Source: Candidatus Anderseniibacteriota bacterium (GTDB taxonomy: Bacteria > Patescibacteria > Andersenbacteria > UBA10190). Taken from it: a DNA stretch of 64,000 nt. The notes below the pieces were generated by a model, which was given only the letters and a program-made list of their open reading frames with translations, did no database searches and was not told the DNA's origin. This document shows positions 29,369-39,189 of the stretch, in pieces. How positions within the stretch are numbered: the stretch's first letter is position 1; each line of letters opens with the position of its first letter. The stretch is taken from positions 124,001-188,000 of the forward strand of contig JAIOOW010000002.1 of assembly GCA_021414205.1 (NCBI GenBank), in the 5' to 3' direction. Both the position numbers and the translations under genes were made by a program.

Positions 29369-32244
29369 TCATAGACCTATCTCAATTTTGTCAAAGTATT
29401 TTGACAAAATACCAACCAGAATGGGAGGAGTTTCTGCATGACGTCTCAACAGAACTGACAATTTCTCATAAAGAAGTGGGTATTTCACTGCCGGAAAACC
29501 TCAATTTGATGTTCGCGAGCACCCTTTCGAGTAAAAACCCTCTCCCAATTGCACTTACAAGCTCGCACACCGAGCCTCATTCGGCAGAACAATGGGGAAT
29601 AGAATATATCATCACTGACCATCTCACCGAACAAGAGCTAGATGGGACTATTTCCACCCGGCTTTCAACATCTATCCATGCCCTGCTCAATAGTCTTCCA
29701 GGATCGTACTATATTCCGGAAATTATGCTGGATATGCAATTTCCAAGCAGTAAAGAATATCAAGCAAGCACCCTTCACCTCACCCTCGGCCAAACATACT
29801 CCATTACAGAACTTGCAAAAACATTAGTATCTACAGGATATATTCGCCACAACAGCAAACAAGCTGGCTCTGGATTTTATATCATAGGAGATGAGGCGCA
29901 CATCTCTCATCCTCTTTTTGAGCATCCGATATCTATTTCTTTTTTTGGAAATACGATTGATAAAATTATTGTCCGAAAAAATAATCGCGCAAAAAACGAA
30001 TACTCAATCGCAATTCCTCCCCTGTCGTTCCCACAGAAAACAGAGAAACTCGAAACAGCCTTTGAAAAATTCGTTGTCATAACTCCTCAGCAAGCACACT
30101 TCCCTACTGCCGCAACAATTCTCACGACCTCGAAACAACCAAACGTCATATTGCCGCAGCGACTACAAGAGATTCAAATGCCCGTAATTCCTGGGGCTAC
30201 GAGCAAATCATCAAAAACATACTCATCACCGATATCACAAGAACGAGCACTGGAATTAATCGGCGCACTTACCCCCGGCAGACCGGCGGTGCATACAGAT
30301 CACGGTATTGGAATATTTGAAGGCCTAGAAAAAAGAATGATCGACAGTGCGGAGCAAGAATACATTGTGTTGCGATATGCGGACGGGGACACGCTTTCCG
30401 TACCGGTAGCATTTGCGCATAAAGTATCTCCATATATAGGAGAAAGCTCGCCGGCATTATATCGCCTGGGCGGAACGCTGTGGCAAAAAACAAAGAAAAA
30501 AGCTCAACACGATGCTGCTGTATTCGCAAAAGAATTGCTGGTAATTAATAAAGAGCGAGAGCGGGCAAAGCGTAGTCCATATTATATAGATGCAACTATC
30601 GAGAAAAAACTCAACAATACGTTTCCATATGAAATGACCCCAGATCAAGCAGTTACATGGCAAGACATTCAAGCAGATATGCAAAAAGACATCCCTATGG
30701 ATAGGCTCATGGTCGGTGATGTTGGATTCGGAAAAACAGAGCTTGCCATGCGTGCAGCACGCCACGCGTTCGCAAATGGCAAGCAAGTCGCCCTACTCGC
30801 GCCAACAACGCTATTAGTCCAACAGCATGCAGACACATTTAAAGAACGACTATCCGATATCGCCGATTCCATTTTTTTGATTTCAAGATTTTCTTCCATA
30901 AAAGAAATTACGAGAGCAAAAAAGATTATTTCAGAAGGCAAACCAGTCATCATCATCGGAACGCATGCTATTTTAAGTAATAAAATCCCATGGCAACATT
31001 TATCTTTACTCATTATCGATGAAGAACAGAAATTTGGAGTAAAACATAAAGAACACTTAAAAAAAATGCGCTCAACGATCGACGTGCTATCTCTTTCCGC
31101 AACACCGATCCCACGCACACTTTCAATGGCACTATCTGGCCTGCGAAGCTTGTCCGTCATTGCAACGGCTCCAAAAGGCAGAAAGAATATTGAAACGAGC
31201 ATTAAAAAAGTTTCAGATAGCGCGCTCACCCAGGCTCTCTTTCAGGAACTAGACCGAAATGGGCAAATCTATATCGTCTCTTCGAAAATTCGCAATCTCC
31301 CAATGATCAAAGAAACGGTGCAAGCGCTCGCGCCCCATGCGCGCATTGCTATCGCGCACGCCCAACTTCCCGATGAAAAACTGAGCGCAATCATTCACGC
31401 ATTCGACACGTACGAACTGGATATCCTAATTTCATCCAGCATCGTTGAAAACGGCCTCGACCTACCAAATGCAAATACCATGATCGTCTGGAACGCTCCG
31501 CACTTTGGATTAGCTCAGTTGTATCAATTACGTGGCAGAATCGGCCGGCGCTCAAGACAGGGCCATGCACTCTTTTTATATTCCCAAGAAAAATTAACAG
31601 ACATGCAGCGCCAGCGATTAACCGCCCTTACAGAAAGCACACGACAAGGTTCCGGCTGGGATATTGCACGACGCGACCTAGAACTTCGCGGTGCGGGCAA
31701 CCTCCTTGGCGCAGAGCAGAGTGGATCCGCTAGCGCAGTTGGTATGTATATGTACCTAGATATGGTTGATGATGCAGGAGAGGAGGAAGTGCAACACGCA
31801 GACATTCACACAATGCTGCCCGCCTACATTCCCGCAAGCTATATCCCAGATACCGACACGCGAACGATGTGGTATATCAGATTATCTCGCGCAAAATCAA
31901 ACGAACAGTTACAAAATTATATAAAAAATCTAGAAGAAGAATCTGGAGTAATTCCACAAGAAGTACAAAATCTATCACTCATGATTCAACTAGAAAAATC
32001 CGCAACAACAGTAGGCATTACCGCAATGCAAACAAAAATAATTCGGCCAAACGATGAGGATCCATATGTTCGATTATTAGTAACAGGAAAAGACCCGGTT
32101 AAAATCTTGGAAAAATTATCAAATATAAAAAACGAAAACGGCACTCCTGCCCGCTGGCAAGCTCGCGAAAGCACGCTCTCGTGGGACACCGACGCGATAA
32201 CGCCGGAATTGATACAGCAAATAATTTCCTCGCTTGCTGAATAA
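29362..32244 (+). CDS. mfd: Transcription-repair coupling factor
   Basis: 960 aa from MSIIDLSQFC. RNA-polymerase-interacting (CarD-like) domain PGRPAVHTDHGIGIFEGLEKR near residue 300, RecG-like translocase with Walker A MVGDVGFGKTELAMRAA, DEEQKFGVKHK (motif II), SATPIPRTLSMALSGLRS (motif III) and QLRGRIGRRSRQGHALF (motif VI), and a C-terminal TRCF domain. It is about 190 residues shorter than E. coli Mfd; the N-terminal UvrB-homology region is reduced and divergent. It removes stalled RNA polymerase and recruits repair. Confidence 0.95.
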   Translation: MSIIDLSQFCQSILTKYQPEWEEFLHDVSTELTISHKEVGISLPENLNLMFASTLSSKNPLPIALTSSHTEPHSAEQWGIEYIITDHLTEQELDGTISTRLSTSIHALLNSLPGSYYIPEIMLDMQFPSSKEYQASTLHLTLGQTYSITELAKTLVSTGYIRHNSKQAGSGFYIIGDEAHISHPLFEHPISISFFGNTIDKIIVRKNNRAKNEYSIAIPPLSFPQKTEKLETAFEKFVVITPQQAHFPTAATILTTSKQPNVILPQRLQEIQMPVIPGATSKSSKTYSSPISQERALELIGALTPGRPAVHTDHGIGIFEGLEKRMIDSAEQEYIVLRYADGDTLSVPVAFAHKVSPYIGESSPALYRLGGTLWQKTKKKAQHDAAVFAKELLVINKERERAKRSPYYIDATIEKKLNNTFPYEMTPDQAVTWQDIQADMQKDIPMDRLMVGDVGFGKTELAMRAARHAFANGKQVALLAPTTLLVQQHADTFKERLSDIADSIFLISRFSSIKEITRAKKIISEGKPVIIIGTHAILSNKIPWQHLSLLIIDEEQKFGVKHKEHLKKMRSTIDVLSLSATPIPRTLSMALSGLRSLSVIATAPKGRKNIETSIKKVSDSALTQALFQELDRNGQIYIVSSKIRNLPMIKETVQALAPHARIAIAHAQLPDEKLSAIIHAFDTYELDILISSSIVENGLDLPNANTMIVWNAPHFGLAQLYQLRGRIGRRSRQGHALFLYSQEKLTDMQRQRLTALTESTRQGSGWDIARRDLELRGAGNLLGAEQSGSASAVGMYMYLDMVDDAGEEEVQHADIHTMLPAYIPASYIPDTDTRTMWYIRLSRAKSNEQLQNYIKNLEEESGVIPQEVQNLSLMIQLEKSATTVGITAMQTKIIRPNDEDPYVRLLVTGKDPVKILEKLSNIKNENGTPARWQARESTLSWDTDAITPELIQQIISSLAE
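29385..29410. promoter_or_regulatory. Operator-like palindrome, copy 1 (TrmB-like/mfd)
   Basis: ATTTTGTCAAA and TTTGACAAAAT form perfect 11-bp arms around GTAT. It lies 17 nt upstream of the -35 of the TrmB-like gene and just inside the mfd coding sequence. The same element occurs at 58831-58860 over a -35 box. Confidence 0.7.
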
Positions 32245-32264
32245 AAATATGGTTGAATAATAGC

Positions 32265-33140
32265 ATGGGAGACGATATCTCTGTTATCAAATTTGAAGAT
32301 AAAGAATATCCAGTATTATTGCGCGAAATTCACAAGGCGCCAGAACAATTATATATACGGGGCAACAAAGAAATTTTATCTTCAGAGTTTTTGCTTGGCG
32401 TAGTTGGGAGCAGGAAAGCGACGATGTATGGTCGACAAGCATGTGCAAGCTTACTCCCGCCGTGCGTACGCGCAGGCGTTACGCTTGTATCTGGAATGGC
32501 ATATGGAATAGATACGTTCGCACATAGAATTTGTGTCGATCAGAACAAACCAACGGTTGCTGTGTTAGGGTCGGGAGTTGATGACAAATCACTATACCCA
32601 AGAGGCAATAAGACCATTGCACAGGAAATTTTAAAAACGGGCGGAGCAATTATCTCGGAATATGAACCGGGTACTCCTGCATATTTAGGCAACTTCCCTG
32701 CACGAAATCGCATCATTGCCGGATTGTGCAAGGCAACACTTATTATACAGGCAGCAAAACGATCCGGGTCACTTATAACGGCACGTTTGGCAATGGAAGA
32801 GAATCGCGACGTTCTCGCAATCCCCGGGCCCATCACCGATCCTGCATGCGAAGGGACAAATATGTTAATTAGAGATGGCGCAGGCATGGTGCTTGATGCA
32901 ACAGACATCCTTACTCGATTTGAATTATCTGAAAGCGATACAGAAACGCTCACCCATGAACCAATTCGAGAGGAGTTGGAAATGATCGTATCAAAACTAT
33001 CGGCCGACCCAACTCATATAGAAGATATTGCGGTGCTGTGCAATATAACCATTCAAGACGCGTCCGCTAGCATATCCGAGCTTGAAATGATTGGCGTTGT
33101 AGAACATGTTGGCGGGATGCAGTACGTGAAGAAAATGTAA
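32265..33140 (+). CDS. dprA: DNA processing protein DprA
   Basis: 291 aa from MGDDISVIKFEDKEYP. Rossmann-like core: LGVVGSRKATMYGRQA, VSGMAYGIDTFAHRICVD, TVAVLGSGVDDKSLYPRGN, GAIISEYEPGTPAYLGNFPARNRIIAGL, SGSLITARLAMEENRDVLAIPGP. The C-terminal winged helix (IEDIAVLCNITIQDASASISEL) follows. DprA loads RecA on incoming single-stranded DNA, which pairs with comEC in this window. Located between mfd and topA on the plus strand. Confidence 0.96.
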   Translation: MGDDISVIKFEDKEYPVLLREIHKAPEQLYIRGNKEILSSEFLLGVVGSRKATMYGRQACASLLPPCVRAGVTLVSGMAYGIDTFAHRICVDQNKPTVAVLGSGVDDKSLYPRGNKTIAQEILKTGGAIISEYEPGTPAYLGNFPARNRIIAGLCKATLIIQAAKRSGSLITARLAMEENRDVLAIPGPITDPACEGTNMLIRDGAGMVLDATDILTRFELSESDTETLTHEPIREELEMIVSKLSADPTHIEDIAVLCNITIQDASASISELEMIGVVEHVGGMQYVKKM

Positions 33141-33146
33141 ATAATT

Positions 33147-33175
33147 TTGACATTACACTCGTTTCCCTGTTTACT
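33147..33175 (+). promoter_or_regulatory. Promoter of topA (leaderless type)
   Basis: TTGACA (33147-33152), 17-nt spacer, TTTACT (33170-33175), 8 nt to ATG. Predicted leader 2 nt. Confidence 0.55.
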
Positions 33176-33183
33176 GCCCACAT

Positions 33184-35370
33184 ATGAACTTAGTGATCGT
33201 GGAGTCGCCCGCAAAGGCGAAAACAATTCAGAAATACCTTGGGAAAGGCTTTATTGTAAAAAGCAGCTACGGCCATGTTCGCGATTTACCAAAGTCAAAA
33301 ATCGGTGTTGATGTAAAAAAGAATTTCGTTCCTACATATATTATTCCGGAAAAAGCAGAGGAGCGGATTAAGGAATTAAAAAAATATGCTTCCAAGGCAG
33401 ATATCATCTACTTCGCAACTGACGAAGATCGTGAAGGAGAAGCAATTGCCTGGCATTTATATGAGGTACTTGCCCCAAAGCCAGAAAAAGCAAAGCGCAT
33501 TACATTTCATGAAATCACAAAAACCGCGATCCAAAACGCGATCCAAAATCCGCGAGAACTTGATATTAACCTCGTAGATGCACAGCAAGCCCGCCGAGTA
33601 TTGGATAGATTAGTCGGATACGAACTCTCCCCCCTTCTTTGGAATAAGGTGCGCAGAGGATTATCCGCAGGTCGCGTACAATCCGTAGCCGTTAGATTGA
33701 TTGTGCAGCGAGAAGAAGAAATTAATGCGTTCAAGTCTGATGAATACTGGACACTTGAAGCATTATTAAATAAAAATGGCACTGAATTTTCGAGCTTACT
33801 TAAAGCAAAAGGTGGCAAAGCAATTCCGAAACTCGGCATCACATCAAAAGAAGAAGTACAAAATATCGAAAAAGAATTATCTGATGCGAAATATATCGTT
33901 TCCAATATCGACGTAAAGCAGCGCAAACGAACGGCGCCGGCACCCTTTACCACAAGCACATTGCAACAAGCAGCGTTCAATCAATTAGGATTCTCCAGCA
34001 AGCGCACCATGATGATCGCCCAAGGCTTGTACGAAAATGGACACATCACATACATGAGAACAGACTCGCTCAACCTTTCAACAGAAGCTACTACTGTTGC
34101 AGCTACGACTATTAAAACATTATTTGGCGAAAACTATGCGCTTTCCGCGCCGCGCGTATTTTCAAAAAAATCCAAAGGTGCACAAGAAGCCCACGAAGCC
34201 ATCCGCCCTACCGACCCATCCAAGACTCCGGAAATGCTTTCTGCGGAATTCGAGCCAAGCCAAATCAAGCTATATCGGCTCATTTGGCAACGCATGATTG
34301 CATCTCAAATGGCAGATGCAGTGCTTAACCAAACAGCAATCGATATTACTGCAAAAGACTATACGTTTAGAGCGAATGGCATGACTGTACAGTTCGACGG
34401 ATTCGTACGCGCACTTGGAGAAAAAGCAGCGCTTCAGGAATCCGTATTACCAGAACTTGCGCAAGGAGATGAATTACAACTTTCCAAACTTGCGCCGGAA
34501 CAGCACTTTACCCAGCCACCTGCTCGATATTCCGAAGCTACGCTCGTAAAGGCATTGGAAGAACATGGCATTGGCCGGCCAAGCACGTACGCACCAACTA
34601 TCGACGTTATTCAGAAACGAGAATACGTAATAAAAAATGAAGAAAAGCGATTAGCGCCAACGGAAATTGGAACGCTAGTAAATAGCGTGTTAACAGAACA
34701 TTTCCCGAACATTGTCGACATCGACTTTACAGCAAACATGGAAGCAAGCCTGGACGATGTAGCATCCGGTGATAAAAAATGGCAACCAGTCATCAAAGAT
34801 TTCTATGGGCCATTCCATAAATTAATTGGCGAGAAAAATAAAGAACTTAAAAAAGAAGACCTAACACAATCAGCAACAGACGAAAAATGCCCGAAATGCG
34901 GAAGCGATATCGTCATTAAGCTTGGTCGATTCGGAAAGTTCAAAGCATGCAGCAATTACCCAGAATGCAAACATACGGAACCGATGGGTGATGAGAAAAA
35001 ACTAGAAGAAGAATACTCTGGCAAAATTTGCCCAGATTGCGGAAAGCCGCTCGTTGTAAAACGAGGACGATTTGGGGCGTTCTTAGGATGTTCCGGATAC
35101 CCAGATTGCAAACACATTACGCCGATCGTTAAAGATACTGGGGTAAAATGCCCACTGTGCGGCAAGGGCAGTATCATTGAAAAGAAATCAAAACGAGGAA
35201 AAACATTCTTCGCATGCGACCAATATCCTGAATGTAAAAACGCATATTGGAGTAAGCCAACTGGAGAAAAATGTCCGCAATGCGAAAGCCTGCTCGTCTA
35301 TGGCGCAAAAAATACCATCCGCTGCAGTTCCAAGACGTGTAAGTTCAGCAAAGAGAACGAACAGGAGTAA
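33184..35370 (+). CDS. topA: DNA topoisomerase I with four zinc ribbons
   Basis: 728 aa. TOPRIM domain (MNLVIVESPAKAKTIQKYLG, ATDEDREGEAIAWHL), catalytic Tyr in GHITYMRTDSLNLS (about residue 287), EAIRPTDPSKTPE and HGIGRPSTYAPTI. Four C-terminal Cys4 ribbons begin CPKCGSD, CPDCGKP, CPLCGKG and CPQCESL. It relaxes negative supercoils. The adjacent dprA-topA order is common in bacteria. Normal structure with no anomalies. Confidence 0.98.
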   Translation: MNLVIVESPAKAKTIQKYLGKGFIVKSSYGHVRDLPKSKIGVDVKKNFVPTYIIPEKAEERIKELKKYASKADIIYFATDEDREGEAIAWHLYEVLAPKPEKAKRITFHEITKTAIQNAIQNPRELDINLVDAQQARRVLDRLVGYELSPLLWNKVRRGLSAGRVQSVAVRLIVQREEEINAFKSDEYWTLEALLNKNGTEFSSLLKAKGGKAIPKLGITSKEEVQNIEKELSDAKYIVSNIDVKQRKRTAPAPFTTSTLQQAAFNQLGFSSKRTMMIAQGLYENGHITYMRTDSLNLSTEATTVAATTIKTLFGENYALSAPRVFSKKSKGAQEAHEAIRPTDPSKTPEMLSAEFEPSQIKLYRLIWQRMIASQMADAVLNQTAIDITAKDYTFRANGMTVQFDGFVRALGEKAALQESVLPELAQGDELQLSKLAPEQHFTQPPARYSEATLVKALEEHGIGRPSTYAPTIDVIQKREYVIKNEEKRLAPTEIGTLVNSVLTEHFPNIVDIDFTANMEASLDDVASGDKKWQPVIKDFYGPFHKLIGEKNKELKKEDLTQSATDEKCPKCGSDIVIKLGRFGKFKACSNYPECKHTEPMGDEKKLEEEYSGKICPDCGKPLVVKRGRFGAFLGCSGYPDCKHITPIVKDTGVKCPLCGKGSIIEKKSKRGKTFFACDQYPECKNAYWSKPTGEKCPQCESLLVYGAKNTIRCSSKTCKFSKENEQE

Positions 35371-35415
35371 AGAAAAACTCCTGCAATAAACTTTCGTTTA
35401 CTACAGGAGTTATAT
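35371..35415. terminator. Terminator between topA and the 232-aa gene
   Basis: AACTCCTG (35376-35383) and CAGGAGTT (35404-35411) with inner TAAAC/GTTTA pairing; usable from both sides. Confidence 0.75.
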
Positions 35416-35433
35416 GTTCAGTGAAAGGACAGC

Positions 35434-36132
35434 TTACTTAGGCTTGCGGACGAGCAAGAAGTGCGATGAAGCAGTATGCCAATCAGAGCCATTGTAGCAA
35501 ACGATTTCAAGAACAGTTTTTACGCAATTTTGCTTTAGTGCAACAGCCTTCCTCATGCCATAGATACTTGCAACAGAGCCCAGGGCTACTACACCGTCCC
35601 AACGAGGTTCTTTTAATGCAAAATTCCGGCACTTTTTGTTTCTCGCAACGGCAAGTAGATCGTCAATAAGAGCGAATTCATATCCATTTGCATACACCCA
35701 CCTTTTGAGTTGGCCGTTCGTAATACTCTGATGTTGATCAAAGTGCGCCACAACTAGCTCACGAGACCCAGAAGGGAGTGTTAGCTCGAAAAGCTCTTTA
35801 ATGGCTTTGTACGAGAAATCCTCCATTGGATCAGCATCTCGTCCCGACCATAAAAAACTCCATTTTGCAGTATCATTTACTTGCTGAGCAATCGATCGTT
35901 CTTCCCCAGGCAAATCAACGAAACCTAGTTCCGTAATCTGCGGGTCATACGGCATGGGCAAATCAGCAGGATCCAGCCCAAGAACTGTACGAATTTCATC
36001 ACGATCAAACCGTCTTGCGTTGAGAACATCAGCAAGAATCCCCGTTTCCAGGAGCTTTTGCAGCTGGTTCGACTCAACCGTCTTTGCAAGTTCCAACACT
36101 TTCGTCGCTTGAGGCAGGGTTGCAAAATTCAT
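35434..36132 (-). CDS. Orphan soluble protein, unknown function
   Basis: 232 aa from MNFATLPQATKVLEL; the start is fixed by AAGGA 6 nt upstream. The N-terminal 60 residues are helical (VESNQLQKLLETGILADVLN, ARRFDRDEIRTVLGL), followed by a mixed alpha/beta region. No signal peptide or membrane helix. The helical N-terminal pattern resembles small repeated modules I associate with uncharacterised CPR proteins, but I cannot name a family. It has a perfect-consensus promoter, a 78-nt leader and a shared terminator. Confidence 0.72.
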   Translation of the reverse strand: MNFATLPQATKVLELAKTVESNQLQKLLETGILADVLNARRFDRDEIRTVLGLDPADLPMPYDPQITELGFVDLPGEERSIAQQVNDTAKWSFLWSGRDADPMEDFSYKAIKELFELTLPSGSRELVVAHFDQHQSITNGQLKRWVYANGYEFALIDDLLAVARNKKCRNFALKEPRWDGVVALGSVASIYGMRKAVALKQNCVKTVLEIVCYNGSDWHTASSHFLLVRKPK

Positions 36133-36216
36133 TGCAAGTCCTTTCTTATGAGTGGGGGTATATTGGGAAAGCAACTAACAATCCTTCCATACGTCCCAGT
36201 GAAATGAACTTGAGAT

Positions 36217-36245
36217 ATTATAGTATAATTTATATTATTTGTCAA
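36217..36245 (-). promoter_or_regulatory. Perfect consensus promoter of the 232-aa gene
   Basis: Reverse strand TTGACA (36240-36245), 17-nt spacer, TATAAT (36217-36222). Leader about 78 nt. The rest of 36133-36325 holds no other gene. Confidence 0.85.
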
Positions 36246-36325
36246 ATTCAATTGCGTAGTAGCGCAGAGTAAATGAACATATTTAGTATAAAAATGACTA
36301 TATAAAGTATTTTTATCACCTCTGC

Positions 36326-37777
36326 CTACCGAGCAATCCCATCAAACCAGCCCTGGCATTCATTAATACCTTGCGGCGTACCTGCGCACATCTGGTGACT
36401 TTGATCAGGAAGCGAACCGAATGTGCATGAGCGCTGAGGTGTTCCTTGAATATTCGCACATAATTGCTGTATTGGCCCGGCTGGCAGAGCATCTCCCGCT
36501 GTTGGATTGCCCGCTACTCCGCAAGCAGATAGGGCGCTTCCGCACTCCACCAGCTTCCAGTTAGAAATAGCGAATACCGACGGATTCGTATTTACAATCG
36601 TATCCTGCGCTGCCACGGAGTTACTTCGTGTAACAGCAGGACAAAAATTGGGCGTATTAAAATATCTCGCACATGCAGTTGCAGTATGCAGCGCATCACA
36701 TTGCGCACGAGGGGTGCCAGCCTGCAAAAATGCATCAGCAGCAACAGGATCATACATTCCATCTAAAAAACACGCCCCTGTTGTTTTTGTTCCTTTCCAT
36801 GCTACCTGATCATCGAGCGTTGTTTGCGCCATCGTCGTCACGGGAGCAGTTGCACCATGACTAACTCCTGAAAAGAGCAGCTGCTGGCCGTTCCATGCAT
36901 TGCGAATATCCGCGGACGCGCGAATATCTTTTACAAGCGTATCCACTCGAGTAGCCTCTTGAGAATACGGCGTTGATTGCCCACCCTTATTCGTTATAAA
37001 AGTTCCTGCGCACACCGCAACATATCCATCTTGCGCATAGGAATCTAAAATTTTCCCATATACAGTATTTGAATTGCCGTATGAATCGTCGCAGTTCATT
37101 TCTCCGCCGCTAAAAAAGATGACCATTTTCGAACAAGCTCCTCCAGCACAAGCATTCGCGTTGTACTCGTATCTCCAATAACATGGTTCGCTCACGCCAT
37201 TCATGCCGGAACATGATTGGACAGTGGTTTGACCCTGAGAAGGAGGTGGTACAGACGGAGTAATAGTAGAAATCACCGTTGATACCGTTTCCACTATGCT
37301 CGTATTACTTGTTCCATCATGAACTTCAACTTCTTTCGTAGTATCTGCAATGCCAAGCACTGATGAAAGCGAGCGCAAACCATTCGCTAATACCCCCGAA
37401 GTATCTCGCGCACTTAGTTTTAGATATCCTTTTCCTACGTTCAACTTAGGAATAGCTACGGTCGCCTTTCCATTATTCGGTACGCTTAATGCTAAAACGA
37501 TACAATCCTTTCCAGATTTATCTGAACAAAATTCTATCTTTTCCATTGGGTACTTTGCTCTATTTTCAGGGCTGGTATCCCATGTTATGGTCGCCTTGCT
37601 TCCAATCTGCAACGTAGACGGTCCGAGTATATGAAAACTCAAACCAGGAGCAACGCGGGTCATGATGTATTGCGAAAAAAATCCAATCAAGACAATAAGA
37701 AGCAAACCTGTAAGCACGCTGCCACCAACAACAAACAACTGATTAAACTTAGGTTTCATGGTAATCATGAATTGCAC
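36326..37777 (-). CDS. Membrane-anchored extracellular alpha/beta-hydrolase, Cys-rich
   Basis: 483 aa. GTG start at 37777, fixed by AGGAG 5 nt upstream. One helix (LTGLLLIVLIGFFSQYIMT) precedes an Ig-like domain (GPSTLQIGSKATITWDTSPE, residues 50-140), a Thr/Ser/Pro linker, then a hydrolase domain: KMVIFFSGGEMNCDDSYGN, nucleophile elbow LFSGVSHGATAPV (G-x-S-x-G), a candidate Asp in GMYDPVAADAF and His in DQSHQMCAG. It has more than a dozen Cys, suggesting disulfides. A surface esterase or lipase is likely; substrate unknown. Possibly co-transcribed with parB. Confidence 0.75.
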   Translation of the reverse strand: MQFMITMKPKFNQLFVVGGSVLTGLLLIVLIGFFSQYIMTRVAPGLSFHILGPSTLQIGSKATITWDTSPENRAKYPMEKIEFCSDKSGKDCIVLALSVPNNGKATVAIPKLNVGKGYLKLSARDTSGVLANGLRSLSSVLGIADTTKEVEVHDGTSNTSIVETVSTVISTITPSVPPPSQGQTTVQSCSGMNGVSEPCYWRYEYNANACAGGACSKMVIFFSGGEMNCDDSYGNSNTVYGKILDSYAQDGYVAVCAGTFITNKGGQSTPYSQEATRVDTLVKDIRASADIRNAWNGQQLLFSGVSHGATAPVTTMAQTTLDDQVAWKGTKTTGACFLDGMYDPVAADAFLQAGTPRAQCDALHTATACARYFNTPNFCPAVTRSNSVAAQDTIVNTNPSVFAISNWKLVECGSALSACGVAGNPTAGDALPAGPIQQLCANIQGTPQRSCTFGSLPDQSHQMCAGTPQGINECQGWFDGIAR

Positions 37778-37830
37778 TTAGTCTCCTGTCGCACCCAAGC
37801 CATTGCTCAGAAACAAAGGGTTGGATTTAT

Positions 37831-39174
37831 TTAGTCCTCAATCACGTCTCGATCCAAATCATTTGACGGAAGCGAACGCTGACCCAACAAGCGGCCAACA
37901 AGCTCTTCCAGCTCTTTATCGTTTGTTGCGCGAAGCACAACTTCAAACGCTTTCTTATCTTCCTCGTATTTAATATGCGTAAGGTATCCAAATCGCTCTT
38001 CAATCATAGGCGTATACTTGAGCGAAAGCGGATGGCGATCTTTAAACCGATTGCGCGGAGTTGAAACTCCCGTCACCATTGTTCGCTGAATTCTGCGAGC
38101 GCGGAGCTCTGCTTTTCGAACCGTAAGCCCTTCGTCGACCAAATGATGGTAGAATCGAATCTGCTTTTCCGGATCCGGAATCATTAAGATTGCCTTTGCA
38201 TGTCCCATCGTAATTTTTCCTTCCACCATTCCGCGCTGAATTTCAGCAGGGAGTTGTAATACGCGGACAATATTCGTTACACCAACACGACTCTTCCCTA
38301 CTCGCTGACCAATTTCTTCATGAGTCAATCCGTAATCTTCGTTAAGCTGCTTATACGCAAGCGCTTCTTCAATCGGATTCAAGTTTTCTCGCTGAATATT
38401 TTCAACAAGAGCAAAGACTAATCGAGATTGATCAGAACTTACATCCTTTCGAATAACGCATGGGACTTTCTCCCATTTAAGAGCCTTTGCAGAACGCAAG
38501 CGTCGCTCTCCCGCAATCAATTCAAACTTATCGTTATCTAGCCTGCGAACAACCAGCGGCTGAAGAATTCCGTTCTTTGAAATGGATTCTTGCAAATCTT
38601 TTAATTCATTTTCATCAAACGACCTTCGTGGTTGGAGTGGATTAATCGTAATATCTGCAACGGGGATATGACGAACAGTATCTTCGTGCCGATCCCAGAT
38701 ACCGTCGTACTTCATTGCCTGAGCAACTAAAACTTCAGATACTTCATCATCGTCATCCTCTTCCGTCTCCTCTGGACGAGGTACTGCTGGCTCTGGCATT
38801 ACCGGCTCTTCTATTCTTTCTTCAACAGCCGGCTCTTCGGTAATTTCAACCTCCTCAACCTCTACTTCAGCAGGCCCTTCTTCAATATCTTCGTCTTTTT
38901 CTTCTACTACAACCTTTGTAACAGAAACTTTTTCCGCCATTTCCTCCTCGTGCACGTGAGCATCCTCTGGATCCAAGAAAATAGGAGTTACCAGGGGTTT
39001 TTTTGGCGCAGCAATCACTTCGTCGGCATCATCCGGCTGTAAATCTCGAAAATCGCGCACAACGCCCGTTTCTTCATTCAATTCCTCCATGCTATCAATT
39101 TGCTCAAGCACATCGTCAGCCGATTGATTCTCGCGGCGTGAAATAAGTGATGCTAGTCCTCGTCCAAGTCCCAT
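37831..39174 (-). CDS. parB: Chromosome-partitioning protein ParB with acidic insert
   Basis: 447 aa; typical ParB is 280-320. N-terminal MGLGRGLASLISR (ParA-stimulating), then an insert of about 120 residues dominated by Glu/Asp/Val (EEGPAEVEVEEVEITEEPAV, ETEEDDDDEVSEV), then the CTPase/ParB core INPLQPRRSFDENELKDL, ELIAGERRLRSAKALKW, the HTH (LTHEEIGQRVGKSRVGVTNIVR) and a C-terminal dimer domain. The insert spaces the ParA-contact peptide from the clamp. It is 15 nt after parA. Confidence 0.95.
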   Translation of the reverse strand: MGLGRGLASLISRRENQSADDVLEQIDSMEELNEETGVVRDFRDLQPDDADEVIAAPKKPLVTPIFLDPEDAHVHEEEMAEKVSVTKVVVEEKDEDIEEGPAEVEVEEVEITEEPAVEERIEEPVMPEPAVPRPEETEEDDDDEVSEVLVAQAMKYDGIWDRHEDTVRHIPVADITINPLQPRRSFDENELKDLQESISKNGILQPLVVRRLDNDKFELIAGERRLRSAKALKWEKVPCVIRKDVSSDQSRLVFALVENIQRENLNPIEEALAYKQLNEDYGLTHEEIGQRVGKSRVGVTNIVRVLQLPAEIQRGMVEGKITMGHAKAILMIPDPEKQIRFYHHLVDEGLTVRKAELRARRIQRTMVTGVSTPRNRFKDRHPLSLKYTPMIEERFGYLTHIKYEEDKKAFEVVLRATNDKELEELVGRLLGQRSLPSNDLDRDVIED

Positions 39175-39189
39175 AGGTAGTAAAATTAG

